Shown here: piece by piece, positions 1 through 9,041 of the stretch
How the letters are laid out: each line of letters opens with the position of its first letter
Numbering within the stretch: position 1 is the first letter of the stretch
Origin: Chitinophagales bacterium
GTDB taxonomy: Bacteria; Bacteroidota; Bacteroidia; Chitinophagales; Chitinophagaceae
NCBI GenBank assembly: GCA_013298665.1
Contig: JAAFIK010000001.1
Coordinates: forward strand, 181,122-245,121
Length of the DNA stretch: 64,000 nt
Reading direction: 5' to 3'
The notes under the pieces: model-generated
What the model was told of the DNA's origin: nothing
What the model saw: the letters and a program-made list of their open reading frames with translations, nothing else
The model's database searches: none
Made by a program: the position numbers and the translations under genes

Positions 1-473
1 CTGGTCCGGATACTGTCGTTCAGCACGGTGATGGAGTCGCTGAGGTATCCGTTGGAATACCAGAATAGTGCTGTGCCGGTAAGCTTATCACCTGAGAATA
101 CTGATGAGTCGGACAGGAGACCATTGTGGTGAAACGACAGGTGGATGCCTTCTTTTTTGTTCATACTGTACCTGCCGGTGGAGGACAGTACGCCGTTGGC
201 ATGATAAAATTCAAAATGGCCATTGCGGATGGTGGTACTACTGTCTGCAAACAGTCCGGACATTTGCAGACGTTTGGCGTAGATATAATAATCGCGCCTG
301 AACCAGCCACTATCTGTTTTGTCCACAACGGCATAGTATGTGGCATTAACGGGTTCAGCGGGCATCCATCTGTGGTTGTAAAACATTTCCCTGTGCTGGG
401 CATGGAGTGTGGTGCAGCAAATTTGAAAAACAGTTGCCAACAGGCAAATACGGATAAAAGGGCTGGCGGTCAT
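1..473 (-). CDS. Secreted MORN/YwqK-type repeat protein, C-terminus cut by the window edge
   Basis: The frame is open from an ATG at 473 to the left edge, giving at least 157 residues. An N-terminal signal peptide ends near the sequence TTLHAQ. The rest holds repeated units of the kind GHFEFYHANG, GIHLSFHHNG and GTALFWYSNG, which match the MORN_2 repeats of YwqK-family 'antitoxin-like' proteins. In Bacteroidota these are usually exported proteins of unknown function; the toxin-antitoxin label of the family is not supported here by any neighbour. A -7 promoter box lies at 496-503. The function is not known and the C-terminus is outside the window. Confidence 0.7.
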   Translation of the reverse strand, partial: MTASPFIRICLLATVFQICCTTLHAQHREMFYNHRWMPAEPVNATYYAVVDKTDSGWFRRDYYIYAKRLQMSGLFADSSTTIRNGHFEFYHANGVLSSTGRYSMNKKEGIHLSFHHNGLLSDSSVFSGDKLTGTALFWYSNGYLSDSITVLNDSIRT

Positions 474-495
474 ACGATCATTCAAATAATGGCTG

Positions 496-503
496 CAAAG
501 GTA
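496..503 (-). promoter_or_regulatory. Bacteroidetes -7 box TACCTTTG before the MORN-repeat gene
   Basis: On the minus strand TACCTTTG matches the Bacteroidetes housekeeping -7 consensus TAnnTTTG and lies 22 bases before the ATG at 473. No clear TTG appears at the usual -33 distance, so this rests on the -7 box and its position only. Confidence 0.45.
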
Positions 504-589
504 TAGATTTTCGCCGGAAAGCGTTTTTCGGGTCACATGAGAACGTCCGGATTCCAGCGTACGTGGTACTCAGCGGCGGAAGATTCCTT

Positions 590-597
590 TATCTTTG
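590..597 (+). promoter_or_regulatory. Bacteroidetes -7 box TATCTTTG before the SUI1 gene
   Basis: TATCTTTG matches TAnnTTTG exactly and ends 22 bases before the ATG at 620. The divergent gene has its own -7 box at 496-503, so 474-619 is a short divergent promoter region. No good -33 TTG was found. Confidence 0.45.
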
Positions 598-619
598 CTG
601 ACCAATCAACAGCAAGGTT

Positions 620-964
620 ATGCCATCAAGAAAACTTAATGCATTCAGCGCTTTGGTGTATTCTACAGACCCTGATTTTAAACCGGATGTGGCGGATACC
701 ACCGAACAAACGACGCTGCCGCCGGCCAAGCAGGTATTGCGGGTACGGTTAGAAACGAAACACCGGGGTGGTAAATTGGTTAGCCTGGTGGCCGGTTTTG
801 TGGGTACAACGGCTGACCGGGAACTGCTCGGTAAACAGCTCAAAACAGCTTGCGGTACGGGTGGCTCGGTTAAGGATGGTGAAATACTGGTGCAGGGTGA
901 TCACCGGGATAAGCTGGTACAATGGCTGCTGAAGAATGGGTATACCGGTACGAAAAAGGGTTGA
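620..964 (+). CDS. SUI1/eIF1-family translation initiation factor (YciH-like)
   Basis: A 114-residue protein. The C-terminal two thirds (about residues 35-110) match the SUI1 fold: a conserved LRVRLETKHRGGKLVSL stretch, then GGSVKDGEILVQGDHRDKLVQWLL, the usual 'gGxvkdg-iqGd' signature. The N-terminus is a short hydrophilic tail. Bacterial SUI1 proteins resemble eukaryotic eIF1 and are thought to act on start-codon selection at the 30S subunit, but their role is poorly defined. It stands alone with a plausible promoter at 590-597. Family assignment is secure; function is inferred from the family. Confidence 0.88.
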   Translation: MPSRKLNAFSALVYSTDPDFKPDVADTTEQTTLPPAKQVLRVRLETKHRGGKLVSLVAGFVGTTADRELLGKQLKTACGTGGSVKDGEILVQGDHRDKLVQWLLKNGYTGTKKG

Positions 965-1061
965 GGGGGGGATATAATGTGGTGACAAATACGGAAAACC
1001 GTTAATATGCAAAAAACTCGTATTTTTTTGCGTAGCTTTACATCTTCTACATTACCTGACG

Positions 1062-1448
1062 ATGGTATCACAAATTTCCGAAGGGGTTAAAATCACGGTA
1101 GAGACATACTACCAACCGGATTACAGCAACCCTGTAAGCAGTGAGTTTATGTTTGCCTACCGGATCACCATTGAGAATAATAATATTTTCCCCATCAAAT
1201 TACTGAGCAGGCATTGGTTTATTTTTGACAGCAATGGAAGTTTGCGTGAGACTGAAGGAGAAGGCGTGGTGGGTGTACAACCGCAGATCAATCCCGGGGA
1301 ACATTATCAGTATGTGAGCGGCTGTAACCTGCGTACGGAGATTGGAAAGATGTACGGGACTTATACCATGGAAAACATCAGTAACAAAAAGACCTTTACG
1401 GTAAGCATTCCTGCTTTTGAGATGAGTGCACCTTTTAAAATGAATTGA
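1062..1448 (+). CDS. apaG: ApaG domain protein
   Basis: A 128-residue protein covering the whole ApaG/DUF525 domain. It shows the typical N-terminal 'GVKITVETYYQPDYSNP' strand, the 'FAYRITIENNN...LLSRHWFIFDSNG' core, 'GEGVVGVQPQINPGEHYQYVSGC' and the final 'FTVSIPAFEM'. ApaG is a fibronectin-III-like beta sandwich, historically linked to Co2+/Mg2+ efflux and diadenosine tetraphosphate phenotypes; its molecular role remains unclear. The ATG at 1062 begins at the family's usual N-terminus. The desaturase gene follows 74 bases downstream on the same strand. Confidence 0.93.
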   Translation: MVSQISEGVKITVETYYQPDYSNPVSSEFMFAYRITIENNNIFPIKLLSRHWFIFDSNGSLRETEGEGVVGVQPQINPGEHYQYVSGCNLRTEIGKMYGTYTMENISNKKTFTVSIPAFEMSAPFKMN

Positions 1449-1522
1449 TTCAACCTGGCATGCCACGGCTGCCGGCTTCATAACAAGCTGCCCTTTCGCA
1501 GATCGGGCAACAAAACCATAAC

Positions 1523-2620
1523 ATGGCAAAAGTAACGTTTGACAACAGCAACAATGAGTTTTTTCAGTCCCTGAAGTCTTCTGTGGATGAGTATTTTGAG
1601 ACCAATCAACTTAAGAAAACCGGCAACTGGAAACTGCACCTCAAGACGATCATCCTGATCAGTGCAGCGATTGTTTTGTACAGCAGTCTGTTGTTTTTGC
1701 AAATACCTGCCCTGCCTGCTCTCGTGATGTGTGGTTTACTGGGGTTTACCTTTGCGTCTATCGGGTTCAGTGTCATGCACGACGGTTGTCATGGCAGCTA
1801 CAGCAGTAAGCCCTGGGTCAATGAAATGATGGGTTTTACATTGAACCTGCTGGGGAGCATTTCTTTTTTCTGGAAGCAAAAGCACAATATTATCCATCAT
1901 ACGTATACGAATGTGGATGGTATTGACGATGATATTGCAAAGAGTCCGGTTATCCGTCAGTGTGAAACCCAGAAATGGGTGCCTGCTCACCGGGTACAGC
2001 ATCTTTACCTGCCGATGGTTTACGGGATTACCAGCATTGCCTGGCTTTTCATCATGGATTATGTAAAATATTTTACACGGGATATCAGTGGTACGCCAGC
2101 CTGGAAGATGAACCTGAAGAACCATATTGTTTTCTGGCTCACAAAAATCGGGTATATCGCTTTTTATATGGTTATTCCGGCGATTATGCTTGGTTTCTGG
2201 CCGTGGTTTGCCGGTTTTGTAGTGATGCATGTGGTAATGGGGATTACACTGGCTCTTGTTTTCCAGTTGGCGCATGTGGTGGAACATTGCGAGTTTGAAA
2301 CGGCTGGTGATGAACCCAGGCAGATCGATTCTGCATGGGCGGTGTACCAACTGCGTACAACTGCAAATTTTGCGATGAAAAACAAGGTGATTTCATGGTT
2401 TGTTGGCGGGCTGAATTTTCAGGTGGAACACCACCTTTTTCCAAGGATCAGTCATGTGCATTATCCTGCCATCAGTAAGATTCTGATGCGTAAATGCAAG
2501 GAGTTTAATATGCCTTATCATTATTACGATACCATGAGTGCTGCGATAGCCTCGCACTGGCGGTTTATGAAGTACCTGGGTAAGAAACCTGCTGAACTGG
2601 TATTGGCTAAGGCTGCCTGA
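1523..2620 (+). CDS. Membrane fatty acid desaturase (acyl-CoA/acyl-lipid, front-end type)
   Basis: A 365-residue integral membrane di-iron enzyme. Three histidine boxes are visible: HDGCH at 86-90, HNIIHH at 121-126 and QVEHH at 300-304. The glutamine in the third box is the variant found in delta-5/delta-6 type desaturases. About four hydrophobic segments lie between the boxes (roughly 45-85, 165-180, 205-255). No fused cytochrome b5 domain is present, so the electron donor must be separate. The reaction is O2-dependent introduction of a double bond into a fatty acyl chain; the position is not determinable from sequence. Confidence 0.9.
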   Translation: MAKVTFDNSNNEFFQSLKSSVDEYFETNQLKKTGNWKLHLKTIILISAAIVLYSSLLFLQIPALPALVMCGLLGFTFASIGFSVMHDGCHGSYSSKPWVNEMMGFTLNLLGSISFFWKQKHNIIHHTYTNVDGIDDDIAKSPVIRQCETQKWVPAHRVQHLYLPMVYGITSIAWLFIMDYVKYFTRDISGTPAWKMNLKNHIVFWLTKIGYIAFYMVIPAIMLGFWPWFAGFVVMHVVMGITLALVFQLAHVVEHCEFETAGDEPRQIDSAWAVYQLRTTANFAMKNKVISWFVGGLNFQVEHHLFPRISHVHYPAISKILMRKCKEFNMPYHYYDTMSAAIASHWRFMKYLGKKPAELVLAKAA

Positions 2621-2656
2621 TCAGTTTTCAGCAGGCTGGTCAGCTTCAATAACTTA

Positions 2657-3667
2657 TCAGGGTTTGTATCTGGCTTCCTGAAAAATGGCATCGGGGTCTT
2701 TTTGCAATAAATCCCTGAGGGTTGTATTGCCGTGATTTGCCATAAATTTTTTTACAATCTGCCATCCTGCAAAGGCTCCGATATTGCCCGGAGCGCCTTC
2801 GCCCAGTTCCTGTGTTTTGGGTGATTTGCCAATGTAGTCTTTAATGATGTTCTTGTCTGTGGTCTGGAGAAGCCCGTTTTGTACAAAGAGGCTCCATATT
2901 TGTGCTTCGTGGGCATAGCAATCTTTTAACTGCGCTGCTGTATAACGGATCAGGCGGTATTCTTCTGTTTTGGGGAGTAGTTTACTGAGGATGAACATTT
3001 TTTTGCCTTGCTGAACCATTTGCTGAACCAGGCTCATGTCTTCATTGGGGTCTTTGTTCATATCGTCTATCACCAGTTCCATACAGTTTACGGGAATCAT
3101 ATCGGGTTCAAAATGCGCTGCAATATAAGCAGGATAGGTTTGCTGTACCAGGTCATTTTGATAAAAAAGGGCTTCTTTGCCGAGGTGGTGCTGGAGGCCT
3201 ATAAAAAAGGTATTGGCGGAGAGGATATCTCCAAAGCCATCGAGTGGGCCGACGTAAGTAATCAATTTTTCGGGTGCTTTATACCCGGGAAAATAGTGTT
3301 TGAGGTATTGCAAGGCAGTACGGGTGTTTTTTTCATACGTAGTAAAGTTGCTGAAGATGCGTTGTACGGAATCGTTGACGGTTGTATAGCTGCTGATAAA
3401 ATGCCGGGTATAGGCCGCTGCGGAATCGTCGTTCCATTGCGGATCGGCACCGAGGAGTTTGACCATGAAAAATGGCATGAAGTCGGGGTAGGTGGCGTTG
3501 AGTTTTGCCAGTTCGGCCGTCATGCGGGTGGTATCGCTTTTGAAAAAATCCTGCTCGAAGCGGCGGACATTGAGGTTGACAGTAACACCGGATATGTCGG
3601 GGGTATCATTATTACTGCAACCCATGGCCAGGGAAAGAACCAACAGAAAACCCGTTAATACACGCAT
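2657..3667 (-). CDS. gldB: Gliding motility lipoprotein GldB-like
   Basis: The protein has 336 residues from the ATG at 3667; an in-frame ATG at 3700 would add 11 charged residues before the signal peptide and is less likely. The signal peptide ends in the lipobox LAMGC, predicting a lipoprotein. The body matches GldB: 'VNLNVRRFEQDFF' near the N-terminus, 'YPDFMPFF', 'YVGPLDGFGDILSANTFFIG' and the C-terminal 'GAPGNIGAFAGWQIVKKFM'. In Flavobacterium johnsoniae GldB is needed for gliding; its biochemical role is unknown. It is divergent from nadE. No other gld gene is in the window, so motility is not established. Confidence 0.85.
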   Translation of the reverse strand: MRVLTGFLLVLSLAMGCSNNDTPDISGVTVNLNVRRFEQDFFKSDTTRMTAELAKLNATYPDFMPFFMVKLLGADPQWNDDSAAAYTRHFISSYTTVNDSVQRIFSNFTTYEKNTRTALQYLKHYFPGYKAPEKLITYVGPLDGFGDILSANTFFIGLQHHLGKEALFYQNDLVQQTYPAYIAAHFEPDMIPVNCMELVIDDMNKDPNEDMSLVQQMVQQGKKMFILSKLLPKTEEYRLIRYTAAQLKDCYAHEAQIWSLFVQNGLLQTTDKNIIKDYIGKSPKTQELGEGAPGNIGAFAGWQIVKKFMANHGNTTLRDLLQKDPDAIFQEARYKP

Positions 3668-3774
3668 ATGCTTTTTATTTTTTTTATGGTATACTACCAA
3701 ATTACGCTTAATTGGTGATGCTTTCCTGCAAAGGCAGTATTACCAATTGACCTTCCGCATGGCGGGATCGATTT

Positions 3775-3810
3775 TCAAAGCTGCTTTCCGGCGAACTTTT
3801 CAAGTTGAAT
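3775..3810. repeat. 36-bp intergenic repeat, copy A
   Basis: This 36-bp stretch in the divergent gldB/nadE region matches 29167-29202 at 30 of 36 positions with no gap, including an identical 16-bp core ACTTTTCAAGTTGAAT. The core contains the palindrome TTCAAGTTGAA. Both copies are intergenic. It may be a regulator site or a remnant of a dispersed repeat. Confidence 0.6.
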
Positions 3811-3874
3811 TGGTATAACTTTACAAAGAAATACAATAAAAATTTAACCGGCCTGTTAAAGTCGGTCATTGGTT

Positions 3875-5557
3875 ATGAAGATATTCCTGGCACAACAGAA
3901 CTACCACATCGGCAATTTTGACTACAATACAGCCCGCATCATTGAGGCCATTAAGCTGGCTAAAGCCGGGGGAGGGGATCTTGTGGTATTCAGCGAGCTT
4001 TGCATTTGTGGTTATCCTCCCCGGGATTTTCTGGAGTTTGACGATTTTATCCGCAAATGTTACCAGGCGATTGATGTCATCAAAACTCATGCGGATACCA
4101 TTGGTGTGATTGTGGGTGCACCCGACCGGAACCCCAATCCCGAGGGCAAGGACCTGTTTAACTGTGCCTGGCTGTTGTATGAAAAAGAGGTAAAGGCGGT
4201 GGTGCATAAAACCTGTTTGCCCAACTATGATGTGTTTGACGAATACCGGTATTTTGAACCGGCCTACGAGTGGCATACGGTTAATTTTAAAGGTAAGCGC
4301 CTTGCGATTACGGTGTGTGAGGATATCTGGAACCTGGGTGACAATCCCCTTTACCGCATCTGCCCGATGGATAAACTGATGGCAGAACAGCCTGATGTAA
4401 TGATCAATATTTCTGCGTCGCCTTTTGATTATACGCATGTGGAAGACCGGATGGCTATTGTACGGGCAAATGTTGAAAAATATGGTTTGCCGATGTTTTA
4501 TTGTAATGGTGTGGGCAGCCAGACCGAAATCGTATTTGACGGGGCTTCCCTGGTTTTCGATAAGGCGGGTAATCTTTGCAGGCAGATGTCGCTGTTTGCA
4601 GAGGCATTGGAGTCTTTTGTGCTGGGCAGTGATGGCCGTATTGACGGGCAACCTGAAATCGCTGCAGCCGCAGTACCCCACCAGGAACTTACTCCCCTCG
4701 TATTAGAGCACGAACTGCATACCGGGCGTATCCATGACGCAATTGTGCTGGGCATTCGTGATTATTTCACCAAGATGGGTTTTAAGCAGGCTATACTGGG
4801 CAGCAGCGGGGGTATTGACAGCGCGGTAACTCTGGCGCTTGCCTGTACGGCGCTTGGTAAGGATCAGGTGCGTGCGGTACTCATGCCCTCTGAATATTCT
4901 ACGGGGCATAGCGTTAGTGATGCGGAGGCGCTGAGCCGGAACCTGGCCAACCCTTATGATATTATACCCATCAAAAATATTTACAATACTTTTTTACAGG
5001 AATTGTCGCCTTTGTTTAAAGACCTGCCTTTTGGTTTGGCAGAGGAAAATATACAGAGCCGGAGCCGGGGTAACCTCCTGATGGCTATTGCCAATAAGTT
5101 TGGGTATATTCTGCTGAACACCTCTAATAAAAGTGAGCTTGCAACGGGTTATGGTACGTTGTATGGCGATATGGCAGGAGGCCTCGGGGTATTGGGCGAT
5201 TGCTATAAAATGCAGGTCTATGCACTTGCCCGCTATATCAACCGTGACAAGGAGATCATTCCTGCATCGATCCTCACGAAACCACCCAGTGCTGAGCTGA
5301 GGCCCGGACAAAAGGACAGTGACAGTTTGCCTGATTATGCCATTTTAGATAAGGTGCTTTACCAGTATATCGAGATGCGGCAGGGGCCGGAAGAGATCAA
5401 AAGTATGGGTTTTGACAGTGCTCTTGTGGACAGGATATTACGGTTGGTCAATACCAATGAATACAAGCGCAACCAGTTTTGTCCCATTATCCGGATAAGT
5501 CCGAAAGCTTTCGGTGTTGGCCGTCGCTTACCCATTGTAGCGAAATATCTTGGATGA
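3875..5557 (+). CDS. nadE: Glutamine-dependent NAD+ synthase
   Basis: The enzyme amidates nicotinic acid adenine dinucleotide to NAD+ with glutamine and ATP. The 560-residue protein has the N-terminal nitrilase-type glutaminase domain with its triad: Glu41 (FSELCICGYPP), Lys112 (HKTCLPNYDVFDEYRYF) and Cys148 (TVCEDIWN). The C-terminal synthetase domain has the PP-loop SGGIDSA at about 311-317 and 'NTSNKSELATGYGTLYGD'. Length is normal for the fused bacterial enzyme. An in-frame TTG six bases upstream is less likely than this ATG. It is divergent from gldB, and the shared upstream region carries the 36-bp repeat. Confidence 0.96.
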   Translation: MKIFLAQQNYHIGNFDYNTARIIEAIKLAKAGGGDLVVFSELCICGYPPRDFLEFDDFIRKCYQAIDVIKTHADTIGVIVGAPDRNPNPEGKDLFNCAWLLYEKEVKAVVHKTCLPNYDVFDEYRYFEPAYEWHTVNFKGKRLAITVCEDIWNLGDNPLYRICPMDKLMAEQPDVMINISASPFDYTHVEDRMAIVRANVEKYGLPMFYCNGVGSQTEIVFDGASLVFDKAGNLCRQMSLFAEALESFVLGSDGRIDGQPEIAAAAVPHQELTPLVLEHELHTGRIHDAIVLGIRDYFTKMGFKQAILGSSGGIDSAVTLALACTALGKDQVRAVLMPSEYSTGHSVSDAEALSRNLANPYDIIPIKNIYNTFLQELSPLFKDLPFGLAEENIQSRSRGNLLMAIANKFGYILLNTSNKSELATGYGTLYGDMAGGLGVLGDCYKMQVYALARYINRDKEIIPASILTKPPSAELRPGQKDSDSLPDYAILDKVLYQYIEMRQGPEEIKSMGFDSALVDRILRLVNTNEYKRNQFCPIIRISPKAFGVGRRLPIVAKYLG

Positions 5558-5595
5558 TGCGGCTACCGTTCAAATAAAATAATATGTCCTTTCCG

Positions 5596-5628
5596 TTTGC
5601 GGAAAATTATTGCTTTCCCCTATATTTG
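5596..5628 (+). promoter_or_regulatory. Promoter of the susCD operon (-33 TTTG, -7 TATATTTG)
   Basis: TTTG at 5596-5599 and TATATTTG at 5621-5628 are separated by 21 bases, the Bacteroidetes sigma-ABfr arrangement. Transcription would begin about 5635, leaving a 5' leader of roughly 170 bases before the susC ATG. The leader is AT-rich toward its end; a small GCAC...GTGC inverted repeat lies near 5739-5752. No extracytoplasmic sigma factor gene is adjacent. Confidence 0.6.
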
Positions 5629-5804
5629 CGGCCGGCGTGCCTTTTCATTTAGTTGAATAGGCAGCGCCAAAGCAGCGTTTTATGCCATATTGTTGTCATG
5701 TCAAAATTGCAAACATATTGGCCGGGTTAAATTAATATGCACTAGCCCGTGCTTGTTGAACCATTTATCACAAATTTTGTTATTAACTACTACTAAAATA
5801 TAAA

Positions 5805-8800
5805 ATGCGCATGAGAAAAATTACATTCCTCCTGGTGTGTTTTGTGCTGAGTGCTGTGTCGCTTTCCGCACAACGTACCATCACGGGTAAGGTGTCCGAT
5901 GACAAGGGTAAACCCATTGCCAATGCCTCCGTGCTGGTTAAAAACACTGTAGTGGGTACAACCACTAAAGATGATGGTTCGTATTCCATTACTGTACCCG
6001 CCAATGGCCGGGTATTGATATTTTCTTCGGTGGACTATGGTTCTACAGAGATCAGTATCGGAAACCAGACTACCGTTAATGCGGTACTGCGGCAGGGCGA
6101 AAAAAGTGCCCTTGACGAAGTGATCGTGGTGGGTTATGGTACGCAGAAAAAGAAAGACGTTACTGCAGCAGTAGCTTCAATTGGTGCCGACAAAATACGT
6201 AACGTACCGGTACAGAGTTTTGAACAATCGCTTTCGGGTAAAGCTGCGGGTCTTAACGTGATTCTGCCGAATGGTTTGCTCAATACGCCACCGGTGGTAC
6301 GTATCCGTGGTGTCAACTCTATCAGTGGTTCTTCATTCCCCTTAGTAGTGATTGATGGGGTGCCCGTGTTTACCGGCGATGCTGCCAGTAACCAGTCTTC
6401 CAATAACGCCCTTGGAAATATTAACCCTGCTGATATTGAAGATATTTCTATCCTGAAAGATGCTGCTGCCACTGCCATTTATGGTAGCCGTGCAGCGAAT
6501 GGGGTGATGCTCATCACCACGAAGAAAGGCAAATCCGGCAAGGCGAAAGTGACTTATGATGTGTGGACGGGCTGGACAAAAGCCTACAAGTTATTTGACG
6601 TACTCAATGCGCAGGAATATGTTACGATGAAGAATGAGGCGGTTAAGAATGGTAATTACCTGATTCCTGCGAGTGCATTGCTGCCGGGTGTTACGGCACC
6701 ACCAGCAGGTTCACCATTGTTTTTTATGGACACGCTGAACGGTGTTCCGGTTAATACCAATTGGAAAGATTATATCTATCAAACGGGTTTCCAGCACAAC
6801 CATACGTTGAGTGTATCCGGTGCTAATCAGGGTACCCGTTACTACTTCAGCGCCAACTATTCCAAGCAGGAGGGCATGTTGCAGACCAATACTTTTGACC
6901 GGAAGCAATTGCGGATGAATGTGGAGCAGAAGGTGAACAATTGGTTTAAAATGGGTGCCAACTTTAACTTCAGCCGGGGTACTACACGTGCCCCTAACTC
7001 GGGATCATTGCCGGGTACGCCATTCAATACCAGCGGTGCGGCGAGGCTGGCTTTCCTTACAGCCCCCAATATTTCTCCCTATCTCGCTGACGGGCGTTAC
7101 AATATCATCGGCTGGAATGATGCGGCACAACGGAATTCTTTTAACCAGATTGGCCGGAATAAAAACTTTGACCGCTCGGGTTTGTCCAACCCCGTTATGG
7201 TTCGCGACCTGAACATCATCACTTCTCAGACAGACCAGATTCTGGCTGATGTGAGTGCCGAAATAAAATTGTACAAGGGGCTTGTTTTCCGTACACAATA
7301 TGGGGTAAACTACTTGTCTGTTGACGATCGTACCTTCTACAACGCCTTCCACGGTGATGGTATCCAGACTTCGGCCACCAATGACGATGGTACTGCTTTC
7401 AATGCCATCGGTAAATTTAATAATACCACCTTCCAGAATACGTTGACCTATGATTTCCGTCTTGCAGATAATCATAACTTTAATGTACTGGCAGGTTCTG
7501 AAGAGGTAAGGTCGGAGACTAACCGCTGGAGTGCCAAGCGTTCGGGTTTGACTGAAAACTTCTACAACGAGTTTCAGGGTGGTTATACGCTTAACGATAA
7601 CCCCAATGCAAACCTCCTTACAGAGAACTACCTCTTGTCGTTCTTTGGCCGGTTGAACTATAATTATAAAGGTCGTTATTTTCTTTCCGGTACTTTCCGT
7701 CGTGATGGCTACTCTGCCTATGCTGAAGGCAAAAAATGGGGCAATTTTGCGGGTGTATCCGGTGGCTGGAATATCAGTGACGAGAAATTCTGGAAGGGTG
7801 GTATCAGTAATGTGATCAACAGCCTCAAACTGCGTGCTTCTTATGGCCAGGTAGGTAATATTACCGCGGTGAACGACTTTGGTTCATTATCTACCTACAG
7901 TTCTTTCCAGTATGGCAACGGCTATCCCACACTCTTCTTCTCTCAGGCGGGTAACAGAGACCTTACCTGGGAATCCAGCACAAAAACAGATGTGGGGCTG
8001 CAGTTCAGCATCCTGAAAAACCGCATCACAGGTGAAATTGGTTATTACAATACAGATTTAGACCGGCAGATCATCAATGTACCTACGCCTACTTCAATGG
8101 GTATTCCGGGTAATACGATTCAGGCCAACGTTGCAACGATGTATAACCGTGGTATTGAGTTAAGTCTTAATGCAAAAATTATTGATAAAAAGGACTTTGG
8201 CTGGAGCAGTTCAATTAACGTAACGACACAAAAAAACAGGGTTACCGCCCTTGCACCCGGTGTGCCTGAGATTGTGGGTACCACTCAGTTGGAAAGGACA
8301 AATATCACCCGTGTAGGTTCGCCCATCGGCAGTTTCTTCCTGATCAGGACGAATGGTGTTGATGCCGCTACGGGTAACCGCATTTTTGTAAATAGTGCCG
8401 GCCAGGAAGTGTTGTTTGATTTCTCACGTCCTGCTGCCAGCCGCTGGTTGTTCCGTGATGGCTCCATCGCACCTGCTATCGACCTGTCGAAGGACGGATA
8501 CATTGCCGGTAATGCACTGCCTACGGTGTATGGCGGGTTTACCAACAACCTGTACTATAAGAATTTCGACTTTATGATCGATATGTTCTACAGCTTTGGT
8601 AATAAGGTGTATTTTGGCAGCCGCGCCGGCTTGCTTGACCAGCGTTACTGGAACAATACCAAGGATGTACTTAACAGGTGGCAAAAGCCCGGTGATGTAA
8701 CCAATATACCAAAAGTGGTGTATAACGACAACGTGTCTAATGGTTCTTTGAATCCGATTGATGCGAACCTGTTTGACGGTGGGTTTGTTCGTTGCCGTAC

Positions 8801-9023
8801 GATTGCACTGGGTTATACGCTCCCTACTTCCAAGCTGAGCAAAATCGGTCTTGGCAGTGTAAGGATTTATACACAGTTGCTCAATCCTTTTATCATCACC
8901 AAATACCCAGGTGTTGATCCTGAAATTTCTGTTAATGGTAATGCTGCGCTTACACCTGGTGTGGATCGCAATACCATCGGACAGGCAAGGACGATCACTT
9001 TTGGTGCAAACATTGGTTTCTAA
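5805..9023 (+). CDS. SusC/RagA-family TonB-dependent outer membrane transporter
   Basis: A 1072-residue TonB-linked porin. It begins with a signal peptide (cleavage after SLSAQ), then a carboxypeptidase-regulatory-like domain (about 22-100), the linker 'EVIVVGYGTQKKKDVTAAV', and a plug domain containing 'RIRGVNSISGSSFPLVVIDGVP' and 'ILKDAAATAIYGSRAANGV', the SusC/RagA signature. The rest is a beta-barrel ending in Phe (TFGANIGF), as needed for barrel assembly. It is paired with the SusD-like gene 18 bases downstream, so it should import an oligomeric nutrient. No glycosidase, peptidase or regulator adjoins, so the substrate cannot be inferred. The ATG AGA two codons later is an alternative start. 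Confidence 0.95.
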   Translation: MRMRKITFLLVCFVLSAVSLSAQRTITGKVSDDKGKPIANASVLVKNTVVGTTTKDDGSYSITVPANGRVLIFSSVDYGSTEISIGNQTTVNAVLRQGEKSALDEVIVVGYGTQKKKDVTAAVASIGADKIRNVPVQSFEQSLSGKAAGLNVILPNGLLNTPPVVRIRGVNSISGSSFPLVVIDGVPVFTGDAASNQSSNNALGNINPADIEDISILKDAAATAIYGSRAANGVMLITTKKGKSGKAKVTYDVWTGWTKAYKLFDVLNAQEYVTMKNEAVKNGNYLIPASALLPGVTAPPAGSPLFFMDTLNGVPVNTNWKDYIYQTGFQHNHTLSVSGANQGTRYYFSANYSKQEGMLQTNTFDRKQLRMNVEQKVNNWFKMGANFNFSRGTTRAPNSGSLPGTPFNTSGAARLAFLTAPNISPYLADGRYNIIGWNDAAQRNSFNQIGRNKNFDRSGLSNPVMVRDLNIITSQTDQILADVSAEIKLYKGLVFRTQYGVNYLSVDDRTFYNAFHGDGIQTSATNDDGTAFNAIGKFNNTTFQNTLTYDFRLADNHNFNVLAGSEEVRSETNRWSAKRSGLTENFYNEFQGGYTLNDNPNANLLTENYLLSFFGRLNYNYKGRYFLSGTFRRDGYSAYAEGKKWGNFAGVSGGWNISDEKFWKGGISNVINSLKLRASYGQVGNITAVNDFGSLSTYSSFQYGNGYPTLFFSQAGNRDLTWESSTKTDVGLQFSILKNRITGEIGYYNTDLDRQIINVPTPTSMGIPGNTIQANVATMYNRGIELSLNAKIIDKKDFGWSSSINVTTQKNRVTALAPGVPEIVGTTQLERTNITRVGSPIGSFFLIRTNGVDAATGNRIFVNSAGQEVLFDFSRPAASRWLFRDGSIAPAIDLSKDGYIAGNALPTVYGGFTNNLYYKNFDFMIDMFYSFGNKVYFGSRAGLLDQRYWNNTKDVLNRWQKPGDVTNIPKVVYNDNVSNGSLNPIDANLFDGGFVRCRTIALGYTLPTSKLSKIGLGSVRIYTQLLNPFIITKYPGVDPEISVNGNAALTPGVDRNTIGQARTITFGANIGF

Positions 9024-9041
9024 CTTTTAAACTGTTGAGAT